Part shown: positions 1-9,837 of the stretch, in pieces
Numbering within the stretch: position 1 is the stretch's first letter
Layout of the letters: the number at the start of each line of letters is the position of its first letter
Assembly (NCBI GenBank): GCA_948567375.1
Contig: OX419756.1
Span: forward strand, 14,699,001-14,763,000
Direction: 5' to 3'
Length of the DNA stretch: 64,000 nt
Source of the DNA: Lunularia cruciata
Lineage: Eukaryota; Streptophyta; Marchantiopsida; Lunulariales; Lunulariaceae
Notes under the pieces: model-generated
What the model was told of the DNA's origin: nothing
The model's input: only the letters and a program-made list of their open reading frames with translations
Databases searched by the model: none
Made by a program: the position numbers and the translations under genes

Positions 1-324
1 AGAGAGTGTACTCAAGGCAGCGGACCTGATACCTCTGGTGCATCACAGCCAGCACAAAGGCAGTGTGAGCATTGCTACAGATTTGGTCACACTAGTGACC
101 GGTGTTTTGACCTACACCCGGAGTTACGGAGTGGTAGGGCTGCTATGGTAGGTAGTAGAGGAGCTCCAGTTCATGGAAGACGAGGTGGTAGAGGTGGTGG
201 TAGAGGATCTACACCTAGTAGGGGTGCAGTACTTGCCCTTACTTCTGACACAACTATGGCTACTTGGATTGAGCAGTTGGAGCAGAGATTGGCTAGTATG
301 GCTATTGCTTAGAGGAGATCGGAT
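1..324 (+). pseudogene. Gag C-terminal part, copy A: zinc knuckle and Gly/Arg-rich linker
   Basis: The window begins within the first CCHC knuckle of the nucleocapsid. The second knuckle is complete at about 82-123 (C-x2-C-x4-H-x4-C, CEHCYRFGHTSDRC). A Gly/Arg-rich stretch follows, typical of a nucleic-acid-binding nucleocapsid. In this copy the linker keeps the codon CGA at 181-183; copy B has TGA there and copy E has CAA. A TAG at 310-312 replaces a Gln codon that is intact in other copies. Gag would coat the genomic RNA in virus-like particles. Confidence 0.8.
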
Positions 325-1737
325 TTGGGTGCTGAGGCTTCCACCTCATATGCTGGTGATAGAGATGCTTTGGACTTCATGTGCAAAGCAACACAGGTGG
401 ATGCATCTGCAGTAGTGACTAGGAGTGCAGTATGTGCTCCAGAGCCTAGAGGAGCATCACTGGAGTTGGACCTACAGAGAGGAGAGGTTGGGAGACAGGT
501 CAGACTTCCCCAGTCTTTCACACTATCTGGGGCATTGCAGATGACATCCATGGTTCCTAGACGTCCCAGTGTAGGTGTGGTAGGTGATGATGGAGTACAT
601 GATGGACTACCTGCTAGTCAGCCACTTGCTACTACAGAGACTGAGTCTAGCATGATGTTGGAAGCGGCTCAGCAAATTTGTCCTTTGTTTTCGGCCAGTG
701 ATATGTTTACATTGGGAGTTGACCCAACCCCAATATTCCGGTTGGCTGCCATGTTGTGTGAGAGTAGGGATGGTGTAGTTCCTACTACTAGAGAAGAAGT
801 GGTTGGTAGTGGAGCTGACTTGGTTGAGGAGCATGGGATCAATTCAGCGACCAGTGGTTTATGGCAGGCAGTAGCGGCTAGACTGGAGGAGTTGCCAACT
901 AGACCGTCCTTTGAGAGAGCGCGGTTCACACTTGGTGTTGTCCTATTGGATATTCAGAGGGGGATTTTCTGTTTGGTGGGACCTTTAGGGAAGGTCTATA
1001 CACCACAGAGAGTCTTGTTAGACTCTGGTGCGCAACCCCTTATGTTGGGGAAGGCTGTAGTTGTCGGTCTGGAGTTAAGGAAGACCAATGTGGAGAGGTG
1101 TCCATTTCAGATCCAGACATCTCTAGGTGGCGGTTTGACACAGTACATCACACGTGGAGAGCTTGTTGTCTAGGTTCAGCCTGGTCATCCGACTGATAGC
1201 TCGATGGTGAGAGCTCAGGCTATTGTGACGATAGCTGAGTCATATGATGTGCTAGTTGGGGGAGCAATGTTATACCCCATGGGTTTCAGCATTGACTGTT
1301 GGGAGGAGACAGCCTCTTATAGACCTGGTTGGCAGTCTGGTGAGGGACAGGTATGTTGCCTACCAGTACGCTTTAGTAGTGGCAATCTTGGCTCACTACA
1401 GTCCGAGACCATGGCAACATCAGTTTTAGCTTTCAGTGGTGCAGTTACTTGGCCTGGTGACTTGTTGGAGGGGAACACCCATGCAGAGGGTACTCTAGTA
1501 CCAGAGGAGATCACTCGGCTTTGGAGTACGAGTGGGATTGTTCCATCTACCTTGGATGTTCCATTGTGGAGTTTAGAGGAGGCATTGCAGCAGCATGCAG
1601 ATCAGTTGGTGCAACAGGCTTGGAGTGGAGCCTTCGTACCATTAGGAGATGAGTGTGAAGATGAGCCTCCAGAGGCGATTGCTTTGACACCTCTGGATAC
1701 CACGCTCATTGCTTGGCAGTATCCAGCAGAGGAGATA
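325..1737 (+). pseudogene. Linker and aspartic protease, copy A
   Basis: About 200 residues of low-complexity linker precede a retropepsin domain. The catalytic motif is LLDSGAQ, with DSG at 1021-1029. The downstream part continues through GLELRK and a hydrophobic stretch around 1240-1310 (SYDVLVGGAMLYPMG) typical of gypsy proteases. The frame is broken by TAG at 1171-1173, where sister copies have CGG or CAA. Protease would cut the Gag-Pol polyprotein. The frame runs straight on into the methyltransferase, so both were parts of one product. The protease call is secure from the DSG motif and context; the domain borders are approximate. Confidence 0.8.
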
Positions 1738-2700
1738 TGCTTATTGGAGTTGTTTGGTGGGATCAGCACCGGACTAGCTGCGGTGTTACAGGCAGGTATC
1801 CGAGTACAGAGGTACTTGTATGTAGAGAGGGATGAGACTGCTAGGCAAGTCTCTCTACATCATGTGGCACACTTGGCCTATCGGTATCCGGAGTTATTAC
1901 CGATGTCAGCAGTCAAAGGTTACCAGAAGGCCCTACCAGGAGACATTTCCTTACTGGGAGCGCATGACCTAGAGAGACATGGGCCTATTCACTTGGTGAT
2001 TTCTGGATGGCCATGTTAGGGACATACACATGCTGGTAGAGGATTGGGTCTTCAGGATCCTCGTTCTGGTGTGTTTTGGGAGATGTTACGGATACTACGA
2101 CATCTCCAGGTTCATAAGTCTGTTTCTCCAGCTTACCTTTTGGAGAACGTTCCTTTGATGGGTGATTCTCGCACTAGAGTGGTAGTGAGTACACATCAAG
2201 TCCATTCTTGGATGGGACCTTTTGTATTGTTAGATGCAGCCAGAGTGGGATCATGGGCTCATCGTCTTTGTCTTTGGTGGACAAACCTCTTACCCAAAGA
2301 GGTTCTACACCGTGCTTATGATGGGATTCAGCGACTGGACCACATTCTTGTTGATGATATCTTGGATGTTGGGCGTCAATCTCAGACAGTGGTAGTAGCT
2401 AATAGGTCACCTATGGTAGTGGTGAACCTAGTTGGACAGCCTAGAGCCGCATTTCCCACACTCATGAGTTTCCCAGGCTCTCATGCTTTTTGAGAGGGAG
2501 GACCTGGACTTGTTTGGGACTCACAGTTATAGCAATTGGTGGAGCCCAACACTGATGAGAGAGAGCAGGCAATGAGTTTTTGCACCAGTATTATTGCTGT
2601 TCCAGCAGTGTCAGAGGCATCCATGCGTCAAGTGTTAGGTCAAGCTCTGGACCTAATTGTTTGACCTGGATTGTGAGCCTTGGCTTGGCAGAGCAGCATA
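1738..2700 (+). pseudogene. DNMT3-type DNA (cytosine-5) methyltransferase domain, copy A
   Basis: The C5-methyltransferase motifs occur in order. Motif I is LLELFGGISTGLAAVLQAG from 1741, followed by an acidic motif II (YLYVERDE). Motif IV is SGWPC at 2002-2016, with the catalytic Cys followed by TAG at 2017-2019 in place of Gln. Motif VI is LLENVP at about 2136-2153. Motif VIII is HRLCLWW near 2260, and motif X is RQVLGQALDL near 2626-2655. From memory, spacing and motif X (R-x-LLGRSW in DNMT3) fit the DNMT3/DRM class better than CMT or MET1. A TGA at 2491-2493 is shared with all copies. A 1-nt deletion near 2660 shifts the frame. Confidence 0.85.
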
Positions 2701-3014
2701 AGATGCGCTTGATAGGCATCACCACTCGGACACTTGTGAGCCGTGTGCCTATCGAGACGATTCAGGCACATGCTGGGGGCGATGGACCAAGTGGACATGG
2801 TATTCTTGGGACACATCCAGTAGCTACTAGGGAGAGTGGTCTACTTGGAGTCCATCCAGGTGAGCGTGTGCTACTTGGATTACACCCTTGGTCCACATGG
2901 GATGCAACTAGAGGACGTGTGGAGCTTGCAGCCAGAGTGGAGGGAGTTTTTTGCACGGAGGTTGGGACCTCTAGTGGTTGGGAGCATGACACTACTGCTC
3001 CTAAGAGCCCAGTG
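2700..3014 (+). pseudogene. Spacer between methyltransferase and RT, copy A
   Basis: This is an in-frame stretch of about 100 residues after methyltransferase motif X. It shows a repeated short peptide pattern (LGTHP, LGVHP, LGLHP at about 2809-2889) and no known domain that I recognise. The stretch is conserved in B, E and J, so it was coding in the ancestor. It ends at the TAG before RT. A linker or a cleavage region is possible; the function is unknown. Confidence 0.5.
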
Positions 3015-3023
3015 TAGCAATCA
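3015..3023 (+). promoter_or_regulatory. Putative stop-codon readthrough site before RT, copy A
   Basis: The codons are UAG CAA UCA in the frame that continues into RT. This fits the UAG-CAR-YYA context known for tobamovirus-type readthrough. Copy E has UAG CAG UCA, also a match. Copy B keeps the UAG with a decayed next codon, and copy J has UAA. Conservation of a stop at one position while most other stops differ between copies suggests function. Readthrough itself is inferred. Confidence 0.55.
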
Positions 3024-4010
3024 GTCAGCATGTCTTCCACTCCTACTACAGGTACAGAGGATACTTGGGAGCCAGATCTTGGACCCAAGCTTACTGGAGA
3101 GGAAAGATGGAGGGTTTGGAGGTTCTTGAGGAGTCACACAAGTTGTTTTGCCTTTAGTATGAAGGATTTGGGTGCTCTGAAGGGACTTGGTATACAGATT
3201 GAGCTGACTAGCGACACACCAGTTTTCCGACGTCCTTATCAATATAGTGAGATGTAGAGGACATTGATTCAGAGCCGGAGTAGTGACCTTTTTGAGGTTG
3301 GTTTGGTGGAGAGTTCACATGGAGAGTATGCATCAGTGACAGTGATGCCAGCCAAGAAGGATACGCATGGCAACTATACAGATAGGCGGATGTGTGGAGA
3401 TTACCGTCCTATCAACCGACAGACTAGGACTGATCGGTATGCCATGCCTACACCGGAGGAGATTTTTGATGCAATTGGGCATGCAAAGGTCTTCAGTACT
3501 TTGGATCTTCAAGCGGAATATCATTTGTTGCCGATCAGGGAGGAGGATAAGTCCAAGACAACATTTTGGGCTATTGATCCTCACGGTAAGGATGTGTTAT
3601 ATCAGTGGAGGTTCTTACCATTTGGGTTAAAGAATGCTCCTACTGAGTTCCAGAGGGTCATTAATAGGATCCTAGATGGATTGGATTTTGCTCGGTGCTA
3701 TATTGTTGACATTTTGGTTTATAGCACTACTTTGGAGGAGCATGAGAGACAATTGTTGGAGGTGTTTGAGAGGTTGAGATCTCATGACTCAAACTACATC
3801 TTGGGAAGTGTAGGTTCTTCCACGAGCAGGTTGAGTATTTGGGTCACACTATCTACCCCGGAGGACTTGGTGTTTAGCAGACCAAGGTGGAGGCTATTGC
3901 ACGTATTCCTCAGCCTACGGATGTGAGCAGAGTGCGAGCATTCCTTGGGTTGGCAAACTTCTATCGCCGCTATGTTAGAGGATTTAGTGCCGTTGCCAAG
4001 GCCTTGATGA
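3018..4010 (+). pseudogene. Reverse transcriptase domain, copy A
   Basis: This is a Ty3/gypsy RT. It has a lead-in (GEERWRVWRFLRSH), palm motifs CGDYRPINRQT near 3391, FSTLDLQAEYH near 3493 and WRFLPFGLKNAPTEFQ near 3607. The active-site box reads YIVD at 3699-3710 instead of Y-x-D-D, so the first catalytic Asp is Val. Copy B has the same change, while E and J keep YIDD. A TAG at 3255-3257 and frameshifts around 3790-3920 also break it. The family copies RNA into cDNA. Confidence 0.9.
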
Positions 4011-4019
4011 AGCTGACCA

Positions 4020-4500
4020 AGCTTACATAGGAGTGGTGTTGGGGAGATGAGCAGGAGAGAGCTTTTGTAGAGCTCAAGGAGAGGTTGACATCTGCTCCTA
4101 TTTTGAGGAGACCGATCAAAGGACGACCATTTCAGGTTCATACTGATTGGAGTATGTTGGGGCTTGGAGCAGTGCTCACCCAACATGATGATGAGGAGAA
4201 GGAGTTTGTGGTGGCCTATGCTAGTCGCTTTAACAATTCAGCGGAGGCGAAGTATAGTTCATATGAGGGAGAGTGCTTGGCAGCAGTTTGGGCAGTAGCA
4301 CATTTCTGATGTTACCTATTTGGTAACCCCTTCACTCTCATCAATGATCATCAGCCGCTGAAGTGGTTCATGGAGTCCAACAAGCTTTCAAGGAAGCTTG
4401 CACGATGGGCTCTGATTTTACAAGAGTATGATTTCACGGTTGTTCACAGACCTGGAGTGGTGAACCGTGATGCAGATGGGTTGAGTAGAAACCCATGTCC
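4020..4500 (+). pseudogene. RNase H domain, copy A
   Basis: The domain carries VHTDWSMLGLGAVL near 4138, then YASRFNNSAEAKYSSYEGE, a DHQPLKW-like stretch near 4349 and RDADGLSRNPCPSQ near 4465. This is the usual RT-linked RNase H of gypsy elements, which removes RNA from the hybrid. TGA at 4307-4309 replaces CGA (Arg in copy B), a CpG transition. The next aspartate region reads NDHQP rather than TDHQP. The copy is non-functional but clearly identifiable. Confidence 0.85.
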
Positions 4501-4639
4501 CAGCCAGCAGGATCAGACCGGAGCACGTTGGCATGGTGAGACAGATGAGGAGATGGTGCCAGGTTGGCATGCATCGGCCTTTCTATGTATATTTGCAGAG
4601 GCTTTGGTGGTATCTCTCTCAGTGCATACAGGAGGAGTT

Positions 4640-5815
4640 ATTGAGGTCACAGATCCAGGGAGTTAAGATATTGGTACAGTTCAGCAGGACATTCATGATG
4701 ATGTCTTAGTGATGGACTATCTTTGCACTGGTGTTATGGGTGGCACAGTTGGAGCCAAGGAGAGAGACCGTGTTCTTCAGCAAGCCAGACGGTTCAGATT
4801 GGAGGGTAGACACCTTTTGCGTGTATGGGAGGATGGTAGAGTGTGAGTAGTACCACTTCCATCATAGAGACCATAGTTGGTCCGTCATGCCCATGAGGAG
4901 CTAGGACATTTTGGAGTAAAGCATACGTATAGCTTACTCTAGAGTCATTATTGGTGGCGTGGTATGCAGACCGAGGTACAACAGTTTGTTGCCAGATGTG
5001 TGGTTTGTGACCGAGTTAGAGCATCATTCAATGCTCTTACGCCATAGTTACACCCATTACCCATCATGGGATTGGGTTACCGTTGGAGTTTGGACTTCAT
5101 TGGACCTTTACCGCTGACTATGAGACATCATCGGTATGTTTTGGTGATGGTGGAGCACTTCTCCAAGTGGATTGAGTTGGTGGCACTTCCTGACAAGTCT
5201 AGTGAAGGGACAACTTACTCGTTCCTGGATTGAGTTCTTAGTCATTTTGGTGCACCAGCTGAGGTTTTGACTGATCAGGGTACAGAGTTCTTGGGGGAGT
5301 TTCAGGTCTTGTGTGACAAGGCTTTGATTGATCATGGTACTACATCCCAAGATCACCCTGAGGCAGATGCCTTAGCAGAGAGAGTGGTTCAGACAATGAA
5401 GAGAGGATTGCAAAAGTATGGTTTGCAGAGAGGCCACTTGGGAGATTGGGATTTCTAGTTACCTTGGTTGGCCATGGGCTATCGGTTCAGCCGGCAAGCC
5501 TCAAGTGATGCCGATGGCCTTTGAGAACTTAGCAATTGCTCAGCATAGAGATACTTTATGCTATGCTACCATTTGAGGGGGAGGTTATAGACCCTCGATT
5601 TGTTGATTTCATCCAAGCAACTATGTATATCTATAGTAGACAGCACCGACAACACTTGATGTTTCTATAGGCTGCACTATCTTGAGAGTGCATGAGGTTT
5701 TGCCATCTGGAGTCCTTGTGTTAGAAGGACGTGATGGTGTTGTTTGGAAGGATCATGTGCGCAATTGTGCGCCATGCCACCTCCCAAACATTGATGGTAC
5801 TATGGACCCAAGCTT
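4640..5815 (+). pseudogene. Integrase (HHCC zinc finger, DDE core, C-terminal domain), copy A
   Basis: The zinc-binding region reads RHAHEELGHFG then CVVC near 4999. The core has WSLDF near 5089, LTDQGTEF at about 5266 and AERVVQ near 5377, giving the D, D and E residues at DDE spacing. The C-terminal part ends LEGRDGVVWKDHVRNCAPC before the PHD finger. Many stops are CAG-to-TAG when compared with copies B and E (in the stretch 4845-5060 and at 5457). About 140 bp after 5500 are missing relative to copy B. The integrase would insert the cDNA. Confidence 0.88.
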
Positions 5816-5829
5816 GGCACTTGTACGTG

Positions 5830-5980
5830 TAGGCTTGAGGTGTATGTTATGTGGCACTTTTGGTGGAGCTGCTACTATGTTAGTGTGTGATAGTTGTTCG
5901 AGAGGATGGCATATGGCATGTATGACTCCTCCTCTCACGGTGGTTCCTTAGGGACAGTGGTTATGTCCTAGATGTAATTG
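5830..5980 (+). pseudogene. C-terminal PHD finger of integrase, copy A
   Basis: A C4HC3 pattern is visible: CMLC, then CDSC, then HMAC, then W-x-CPRC; here the last pair reads CPRCN. PHD fingers are chromatin readers, commonly of histone H3 tails. A TAG at 5949-5951 replaces CAG. Position at the end of integrase is where chromoviruses carry a chromodomain, so a targeting role is plausible but inferred. Confidence 0.8.
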
Positions 5981-6133
5981 ACCTATAGCTAGTTCATTCT
6001 TTATATGGTATAGATTGTAGATAGGCGACTAATGATGGGGCTCCATAGCACCCGGCCTCCTGATCTTTGCCCATTAGAGGGTATACCATATACTTAGAGT
6101 AGATGGCTATCTGGAGTTAGAGGGACCTAACCG
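5981..6133 (+). other. 3' untranslated region, copy A
   Basis: Non-coding stretch between the PHD finger and the polypurine tract. It is conserved in all copies, including a TATGGTATAG motif and its inverted partner around 6006 and 6081. No gene is seen. Confidence 0.6.
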
Positions 6134-6150
6134 CCAGCTAGGGGGGCGAT
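6134..6150 (+). promoter_or_regulatory. Polypurine tract, copy A
   Basis: The run AGGGGGGCGA directly precedes repeat B1 (TGTGGCAC). A polypurine tract next to a TG start is the normal plus-strand primer site of an LTR element. It places the true cDNA U3 start at B1, not at A1. Confidence 0.75.
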
Positions 6151-6255
6151 TGTGGCACTTTAGAGTCTATGTATGACTTATGTGTGAGTTGTGCTTGTAT
6201 AGTGTATGATGTTGACAACAATGTATGTTGTGTAGCAATGTATATACGCACGACA
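6151..6255 (+). repeat. Repeat B1, copy A
   Basis: A ~105-bp unit starting TGTGGCAC and ending GCACGACA, lying between the polypurine tract and A2. The same unit recurs at 6712-6817 as B2. Two bases (GC) separate it from A2. Confidence 0.85.
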
Positions 6256-6257
6256 GC

Positions 6258-6711
6258 TATCACGCCATTTGTAGTTCCGCATCTAGATGCTCGGACATTG
6301 GAGTTCCAGTGATAGTAGTTAGAGTTACTTTAGTAGTTTCTCAGAGACTACTTTCCGACGGTCAGATTTTGTATTTGGGGTACTGACTTCATGGTGGGGC
6401 CCACCATCACTTTGCGCCGTTCACACCGTCAAGTGTGCCGTCAGTGGGACTGTTAGGGTTTCAGTGCTAGCTTGAGTCCAGGGGGTATAGTTTCAAAGTG
6501 AGCTCCAGAGAGCTCACTTCTCTGATGTTGAGCCTTCGAGTTCCTGGCTATGGTGGACAGAGGCCGGCGAGCGTCACTTGGATTCTCTATGCTTGAGTGG
6601 GTGTGGCTTGACTGTAATCAGTGCCCAGTTGTTGGCAGTTTATAGAGTGACAGATCATGTACTGATCTGAGTTGAGTTGAGTTGAGTTGAGAGTGGTAAG
6701 CAATATGATTA
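6258..6711 (+). repeat. Repeat A2, copy A (contains U3 promoter, R and U5)
   Basis: A ~450-bp unit from TATCACGCC (ancestrally TGTCACGCC) to GATTA. It contains a TATA box at 6486-6490 and, 29 nt downstream, CACTTCTCTGATGT from 6515, the predicted RNA start. It matches A1 of copies B, C and E. Confidence 0.85.
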
Positions 6712-6817
6712 TTGTGGCACTTTAGAGTCTATGTATGACTTATGTGTGAGTTGTGTTTCTATAGTGTATGATGTTGACATCGATGTATGTTGTGTAGCGA
6801 TGTATATACGCACAACA
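6712..6817 (+). repeat. Repeat B2, copy A (3' terminus)
   Basis: Second copy of the B unit. It starts with a precise GATTA-TTGTGGCAC join to A2 and ends GCACAACA, the element's 3' terminus. It also pairs with the inverted B2 of copy C to form a 44-bp stem. Confidence 0.85.
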
Positions 6818-6860
6818 ACAACTCACACATAAGTCATACATAGACTCTAAAGTGCCACAA
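6818..6860 (-). repeat. Truncated repeat B2, copy C
   Basis: Only the inner ~43 bp of the terminal unit remain next to A2. About 60 bp of the outer end are absent, probably because copy A inserted here. It forms a perfect inverted repeat with copy A's B2. Confidence 0.8.
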
Positions 6861-7310
6861 TAATCAGATTGTTTACCACTCTCAACTCAACTCAACTCAG
6901 ATCAGGACTTGATCTATCACTCTATAAACTGCCAACAACTGGGCACTAATTATAGTCAAGCCACACCCACTCCAACATAGAGAATCTAGGTGATGCTCGC
7001 CAGCCTCTATCCACCATAGCCAGGAACTCAAAGGCTCAACATCAGAGAAGTGAGCTCTTTGGAGCTACACTTCAAAAGTATACCCCATGGACTCGAGCTA
7101 GGTCTAAACCCTACCAGTCCCGCTGATGGCACATTTGATGGTGCAAATGGTGCAAAGTGATGGTGGGCCCCACCGTGAAGTTAGTACCCCAAACACAAAA
7201 TCTGACCATTGGAAAGTAGTCTTTGAGAAACCACTGAAATAACTCAAACTACTATCACTGCAACTCTAGTGTCCGAGCAATCTAGATGTGACACTACAAA
7301 TGGTGTGACA
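6861..7310 (-). repeat. Repeat A2, copy C
   Basis: 450-bp unit matching A1 of the same element at 27413-27862. The RNA-start region (CACTTCTCTGATGT, minus strand) is kept near 7045. Confidence 0.85.
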
Positions 7311-7312
7311 CC

Positions 7313-7419
7313 TGTCTGTGCATATATACATCACTACACAACATACATCATTGTCAACATCATACACTATAGAAGCACAACTCACACATAAGTCATACAT
7401 AGACTCTAAAGTGCCACAA
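7313..7419 (-). repeat. Repeat B1, copy C
   Basis: ~107-bp unit between polypurine tract and A2. The two-base spacer to A2 is GG on the element strand. Confidence 0.8.
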
Positions 7420-7433
7420 TCGCCTCCCTAGCT
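7420..7433 (-). promoter_or_regulatory. Polypurine tract, copy C
   Basis: On the minus strand this reads GCTAGGGAGGCGA immediately before the TTGTGGCAC start of B1. One G-to-A change interrupts the G run seen in copies A and B. Confidence 0.65.
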
Positions 7434-8760
7434 AGCTATTAGGTCCCTCTAACTCCATATTAGCCATCTATTCTAAGTATATGGTATACCCTATAATAGG
7501 CAAAGATCATGAGGTCGGGTGCTATGGAGCCCCATTGTTAGTCGCATGTCTACAATCTATACCATATAAAGAATGAACTAGCTGTAGGTCAAGTACATCT
7601 AGGACATAACCATTGTCTCTGAGGAACCACCATGAGAGGAGGAGTCATACATGCCATATGCCATCCTCTCAAATAGCTATCACACACTAACATAATAGTA
7701 GCTCCACCAGAAGAGCCACATAACATACACCTCAAGCCTGCACGTACAAGTGCCAAGCTTGGGTCCATAGTACCATCAATGTTTGGGAGGTGGCATGGCG
7801 CACAATTGCGCACATGATCCTTCCAAATAACACCATCACGTCCTTCTAACACAAGGACTCCAAATAGAAAAACCTCACACACTCTCAAAATAGTGCGGCC
7901 TGTCAAAACATCAAGTGTCATCAATGGTGTCTGCTGTAGATATACATAGTTGCTTGGATGAAATTGATGGATCAAGGGTCTATAAACTCCTCCTCAAATG
8001 GTAGCATAGCGTAAAGTATCTCTATGCTAAGCAATCGCCAAGTTCTCAAAGGCCATCAGCATCACTCTCCGAAAGATCTCTACACATTGACAACATGTGC
8101 TCATCCATACATCTGGGTCATCAAAGTCCAAAACTACAATAACATCTTGATGAATGGCTACAGGTAAATCTGGATCTTGTCCATAGAGTAGAAAGTACGG
8201 AGAGAAGGATGCTAAGGAGGCTTGCCGGTTGAACAGATAGCCCATGGCCAACCAAGGTAACTGGAGATCCCAATCTCCCAAGTGGCCGCTCTGCAAACCA
8301 TACTTTCACAATCCTCTCTTCACCGTCTGAACCACTCTTTCTGCTAAGCCATATGCCTCAGGGTGATCTTGAGAGGTAGTATGGTGATCAATCAAAGCCT
8401 TGTCACACAAGACCTGAAACTCCCCCAAGAACTCTATACCCTAATCAGTCAAAACCTCAGCTGGTGCACCAAAATGACTAAGAACTCGATCCAGGAACAA
8501 GTAAGTTGTCCCTTCACTAGACTTGTCAGGAAGTGCAACCAACTCAATCCACTTGGAGAAGTGCTCCACCCTCACCAAAATGTACCAATGATGTCTCACG
8601 GTTAGTGGTAAAGGTCCAACAAAGTCCAAACTCCAATGGTAACCCAATCTCATGATAGGTAATGGGTGTAATTGTGGCATAGGAGCATTGAATGATGCTC
8701 TAACTCGGTCACAAACCACACATCTAGCAACAAACTGCTATACCTTGGTCTGCATACTCT
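7434..8760 (-). pseudogene. Integrase and PHD finger remnants, copy C
   Basis: Minus-strand translation gives the PHD finger with its CMLC, CDSY and CPRC pairs (one Cys lost to Tyr) at about 7589-7740, and the integrase C-terminal domain (LEGRDGVIWKDHVRNCAPC) at about 7770-7870. The core follows, with SPYFLLYG near 8190, the D-containing VLTD at 8441-8452 and WSLDFVGPL near 8610. Several stops separate these pieces. About 150 bp of 3' UTR precede the polypurine tract. The order matches copy B. Confidence 0.8.
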
Positions 8761-9311
8761 GCCACCAATAATGACTCTAGAGTAAGCTATATGTACGCTT
8801 GAATCCAACATGTCCTAGCTCCTCATGAGCATGACGTACCAACTGTAGTATCTAAGATGGAAGTGGTACTACTCGCACTCTACCATCCTCCCATACAGTG
8901 TATGCCCTCCAATCTGAACCGTCTAGCTCGCTGAAGAACATGGTCTCTCTCCTTGGCCCCAATTGTGCCACCCACAACACCAGTGCAAAGATAGTCCATC
9001 ACTAAGACATCATCATGAATGTCTTGCTAAACTGTACCAATATCTTCTCTCTTTGGATCTGTGACCTCAATAACTCCTCCTGTATGGGCTGAGAGAGATA
9101 CTACCAAAGTCTCAAAAAATATACATAGAAAGGCAGATGCATACCAACTTGGCACCATCTCCTCATCTGTCTCACCATACCAACGTGCTCCAGTCTGATC
9201 TTGCTGGCTGGGACATAGGTTTCTATTCAACCCATTTGCATCACAATTCACCACTCCAGGTCTATGAACAACCATGAAATCATACTCTTGTAAAGTCATA
9301 GCCCATTGTGC
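8761..9311 (-). pseudogene. RNase H tail and RNase H-integrase linker, copy C
   Basis: The minus strand encodes the linker seen in copy B (MVPSWYASAFLCIF and VVSLSAHTGGVIEVTD) and the end of RNase H (VHRPGVVNCDANGLNRN). The sequence stops abruptly at 9311, next to an F-type LTR. The rest of RNase H and the whole RT are missing beyond that LTR. The copy is broken and partial. Confidence 0.75.
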
Positions 9312-9837
9312 TGTAACACCCATTTGTGCATGTGTGTGGTATTGTGATATTTAGCTTGGTATTACAAGTACTTAAGAGATATTATTTATATAGAGATAAA
9401 GGATGGTTCTATATTAGTCTTGGTTAGCTAAAGTTAGTCATAGCTAAGATAGATGGGACCTTACTTTAGAGGAAGTAGAAAAGATGAGCACCACTATTTT
9501 GGATTTTAGTGTGTTGACTTGGTATTATTCCTAGGTGTTTGGCTTTGAGAAAAGAGTTGAGAACTCTTGGGCCCGCAAGCCTTACTACGGTAATTAGTAA
9601 CTTTGGTACGTAACTATTTCACAAGTATATAAACAAGGGGTGAGGAGGTACTCATCATCCTTTCATTTGCAACTATCTCTATCTCATTGAGTTCTCTAGT
9701 GAGCAATGACTTGAGTCTTGGAGTGTTAGCCTTGGAGAAGTATGATGGAGTTGGGGTTCCTTGCCTTCTTAGTCCATGGTGCGTTACCATAATAGCCATC
9801 AGAGGTTCATCTTGAGTGAGAGACAGGCCGGCTCACA
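9312..9837 (+). mobile_element. Solo LTR of F family (F1), internally deleted
   Basis: Plus-strand LTR from TGTAACACCC to GGCTCACA, the ends of the F-family LTR at 59370-60058. It is 526 bp rather than ~690 bp, lacking about 165 bp after GCAAGCC. The left flank is RNase H of copy C and the right flank is the methyltransferase-RT spacer, so ~1.5 kb of copy C including RT is gone across this LTR. Flanks GTGC and GTCC do not match. Recombination between two F LTRs would explain it. Confidence 0.75.

Larger units (their letters stand above)
1..6817 (+). mobile_element. SDR-MT Ty3/gypsy retrotransposon, copy A (5' end outside window)
   Basis: This is the 3' two thirds of a retrotransposon in plus orientation. 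The window opens inside the Gag zinc knuckles. The order is then linker, protease, DNMT3-like methyltransferase, RT, RNase H, integrase, PHD finger, polypurine tract and repeats B1-A2-B2. The 3' end at 6817 reads GCACAACA, matching the terminus defined by target duplications in copies B and E. Many in-frame stops and at least one frameshift make it non-coding as it stands. Its right flank is the truncated terminal repeat of copy C, so A probably inserted into the end of C. Domain identity is read directly; the insertion order is inferred. Confidence 0.9.

Noticed and set aside
2762-3088. Minus-strand open frame across copy A spacer
   Set aside because: It is antisense to the conserved spacer and RT start, with no motif; the plus-strand frame is conserved among copies.
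6151-6817. A small TRIM-like element with 105-bp LTRs (B-A-B) inserted near the 3' end
   Set aside because: B-A-B has no duplication of its own, A alone occurs at the 5' end of the same elements, and the whole element is bounded by duplications at A1 and B2.
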